Source: Sulfurimonas sp.
Lineage (GTDB): Bacteria > Campylobacterota > Campylobacteria > Campylobacterales > Sulfurimonadaceae
Reading direction: 5' to 3'
Length of the DNA: 6,697 nucleotides
Assembly: GCA_022712845.1 (NCBI GenBank)
Contig: JAFLJV010000037.1
Coordinates: 1-6,697, forward strand
Shown here: positions 6,290 through 6,697 of the stretch, in pieces
How positions within the stretch are numbered: position 1 is the first letter of the stretch
Layout: every line of letters begins with the position of its first letter
Made by a program: the position numbers and the translations under genes
Notes under the pieces: generated by a model
What the model was told of the DNA's origin: nothing
The model's database searches: none
The model's input: only the letters and a program-made list of their open reading frames with translations

Positions 6290-6697
6290 CTATACTCCTC
6301 TTATTTCTCTACGAACTTTCTCATCAATAGCAAAAACATCATCAACATTTTTTGGCAATTCATCAAATTTTTCATAAGCATCTAAAATGGTTTTACTAAT
6401 ATCCATAAAACCTATCTCTTTATTTATAAATCTCTCTATTGCAACTTCATTTGCAGCATTAATAACTACACCATGAGTAGGATTTTTTAAGAGTTCATTT
6501 TTAATTTGCCAAATTGGATATCTATCAGCTGTAATTTCACGAAACTCCAATGAGCCAACTTTTAATAAATCTACATGCTCTAAAATATTTTCTTGCATTG
6601 ACTCATTTATGGCAAAAGAGATTGGTAGCTGCATACTTGCATGAGCAAAGTGAGCAGTAGTTGAACCATCTTTAAAATCTATAAGAGCATGAATAAG
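6290..6697 (-). CDS. dxr: 1-deoxy-D-xylulose 5-phosphate reductoisomerase, C-terminal part
   Basis: This is the last 135 codons of Dxr/IspC, running in from the right edge in frame to a TAG at 6292-6290. The enzyme converts 1-deoxy-D-xylulose 5-phosphate to 2-C-methyl-D-erythritol 4-phosphate with NADPH and a divalent metal, the committed step of the MEP isoprenoid pathway in the cytoplasm. The visible part includes LIHALIDFKDGSTTAHFAHA followed by MQLPISFAINES, matching the family's VH-(A/S)-x-V-x(3)-DGS and DM-x-LPI-x-(Y/F)-A segments. Then come VINAANEVAIERFINKEIGF and DISKTILDAYEKF, the conserved C-terminal helical domain with its NAANE-type motif. The N-terminal NADPH-binding domain is outside the window. 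An internal ATG at 6634 is not the start, since the homology continues upstream without a break. The next gene begins 2 nt downstream. Confidence 0.95.
   Translation of the reverse strand, partial: LIHALIDFKDGSTTAHFAHASMQLPISFAINESMQENILEHVDLLKVGSLEFREITADRYPIWQIKNELLKNPTHGVVINAANEVAIERFINKEIGFMDISKTILDAYEKFDELPKNVDDVFAIDEKVRREIRGV

Overview
The window is about 6.7 kb of A+T-rich bacterial DNA in which every supported gene reads on the minus strand. Protein signatures and gene order point to Campylobacterota (Epsilonproteobacteria), most like the Sulfurimonas/Arcobacter side. The reasons are a low G+C content, Campylobacter-type promoters (good TATAAT boxes without a clear -35), and dxr and tsaD lying close together, as I recall them in Campylobacter jejuni. 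The exact genus cannot be fixed from this window.

In transcription order (right to left) the window holds: (1) the 3' end of dxr/ispC, a MEP isoprenoid pathway enzyme, cut by the right edge; (2) a 42-codon gene for a single-span membrane protein, 2 nt after dxr with its own strong ribosome binding site; (3) a 167-nt spacer with a 25-bp near-perfect palindrome; (4) a 1239-codon gene fusing a PD-(D/E)xK nuclease, an N6-adenine methyltransferase and two HsdS-type target recognition domains in one polypeptide, which is the architecture of a Type IIB/IIG restriction-modification enzyme; (5) tsaD, starting 2 nt after the restriction gene stops; (6) a 102-nt spacer with a 13-bp perfect stem, the tpx promoter, and a good antisense promoter match; (7) tpx, an atypical 2-Cys thiol peroxidase; (8) a 243-nt spacer with three hairpins, two exact copies of the 16S rRNA 3'-tail sequence on the minus strand, and a promoter for the next gene; (9) the first 133 codons of an unrecognised gene running off the left edge.

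The most notable feature is the self-contained restriction-modification gene placed between two housekeeping genes. Because its stop nearly abuts the tsaD start, the essential tRNA t6A gene is probably co-transcribed with and translationally coupled to it. The small membrane protein and the tpx 3' untranslated region are the other undescribed elements. No mobile element gene, CRISPR array, tRNA or rRNA was found.
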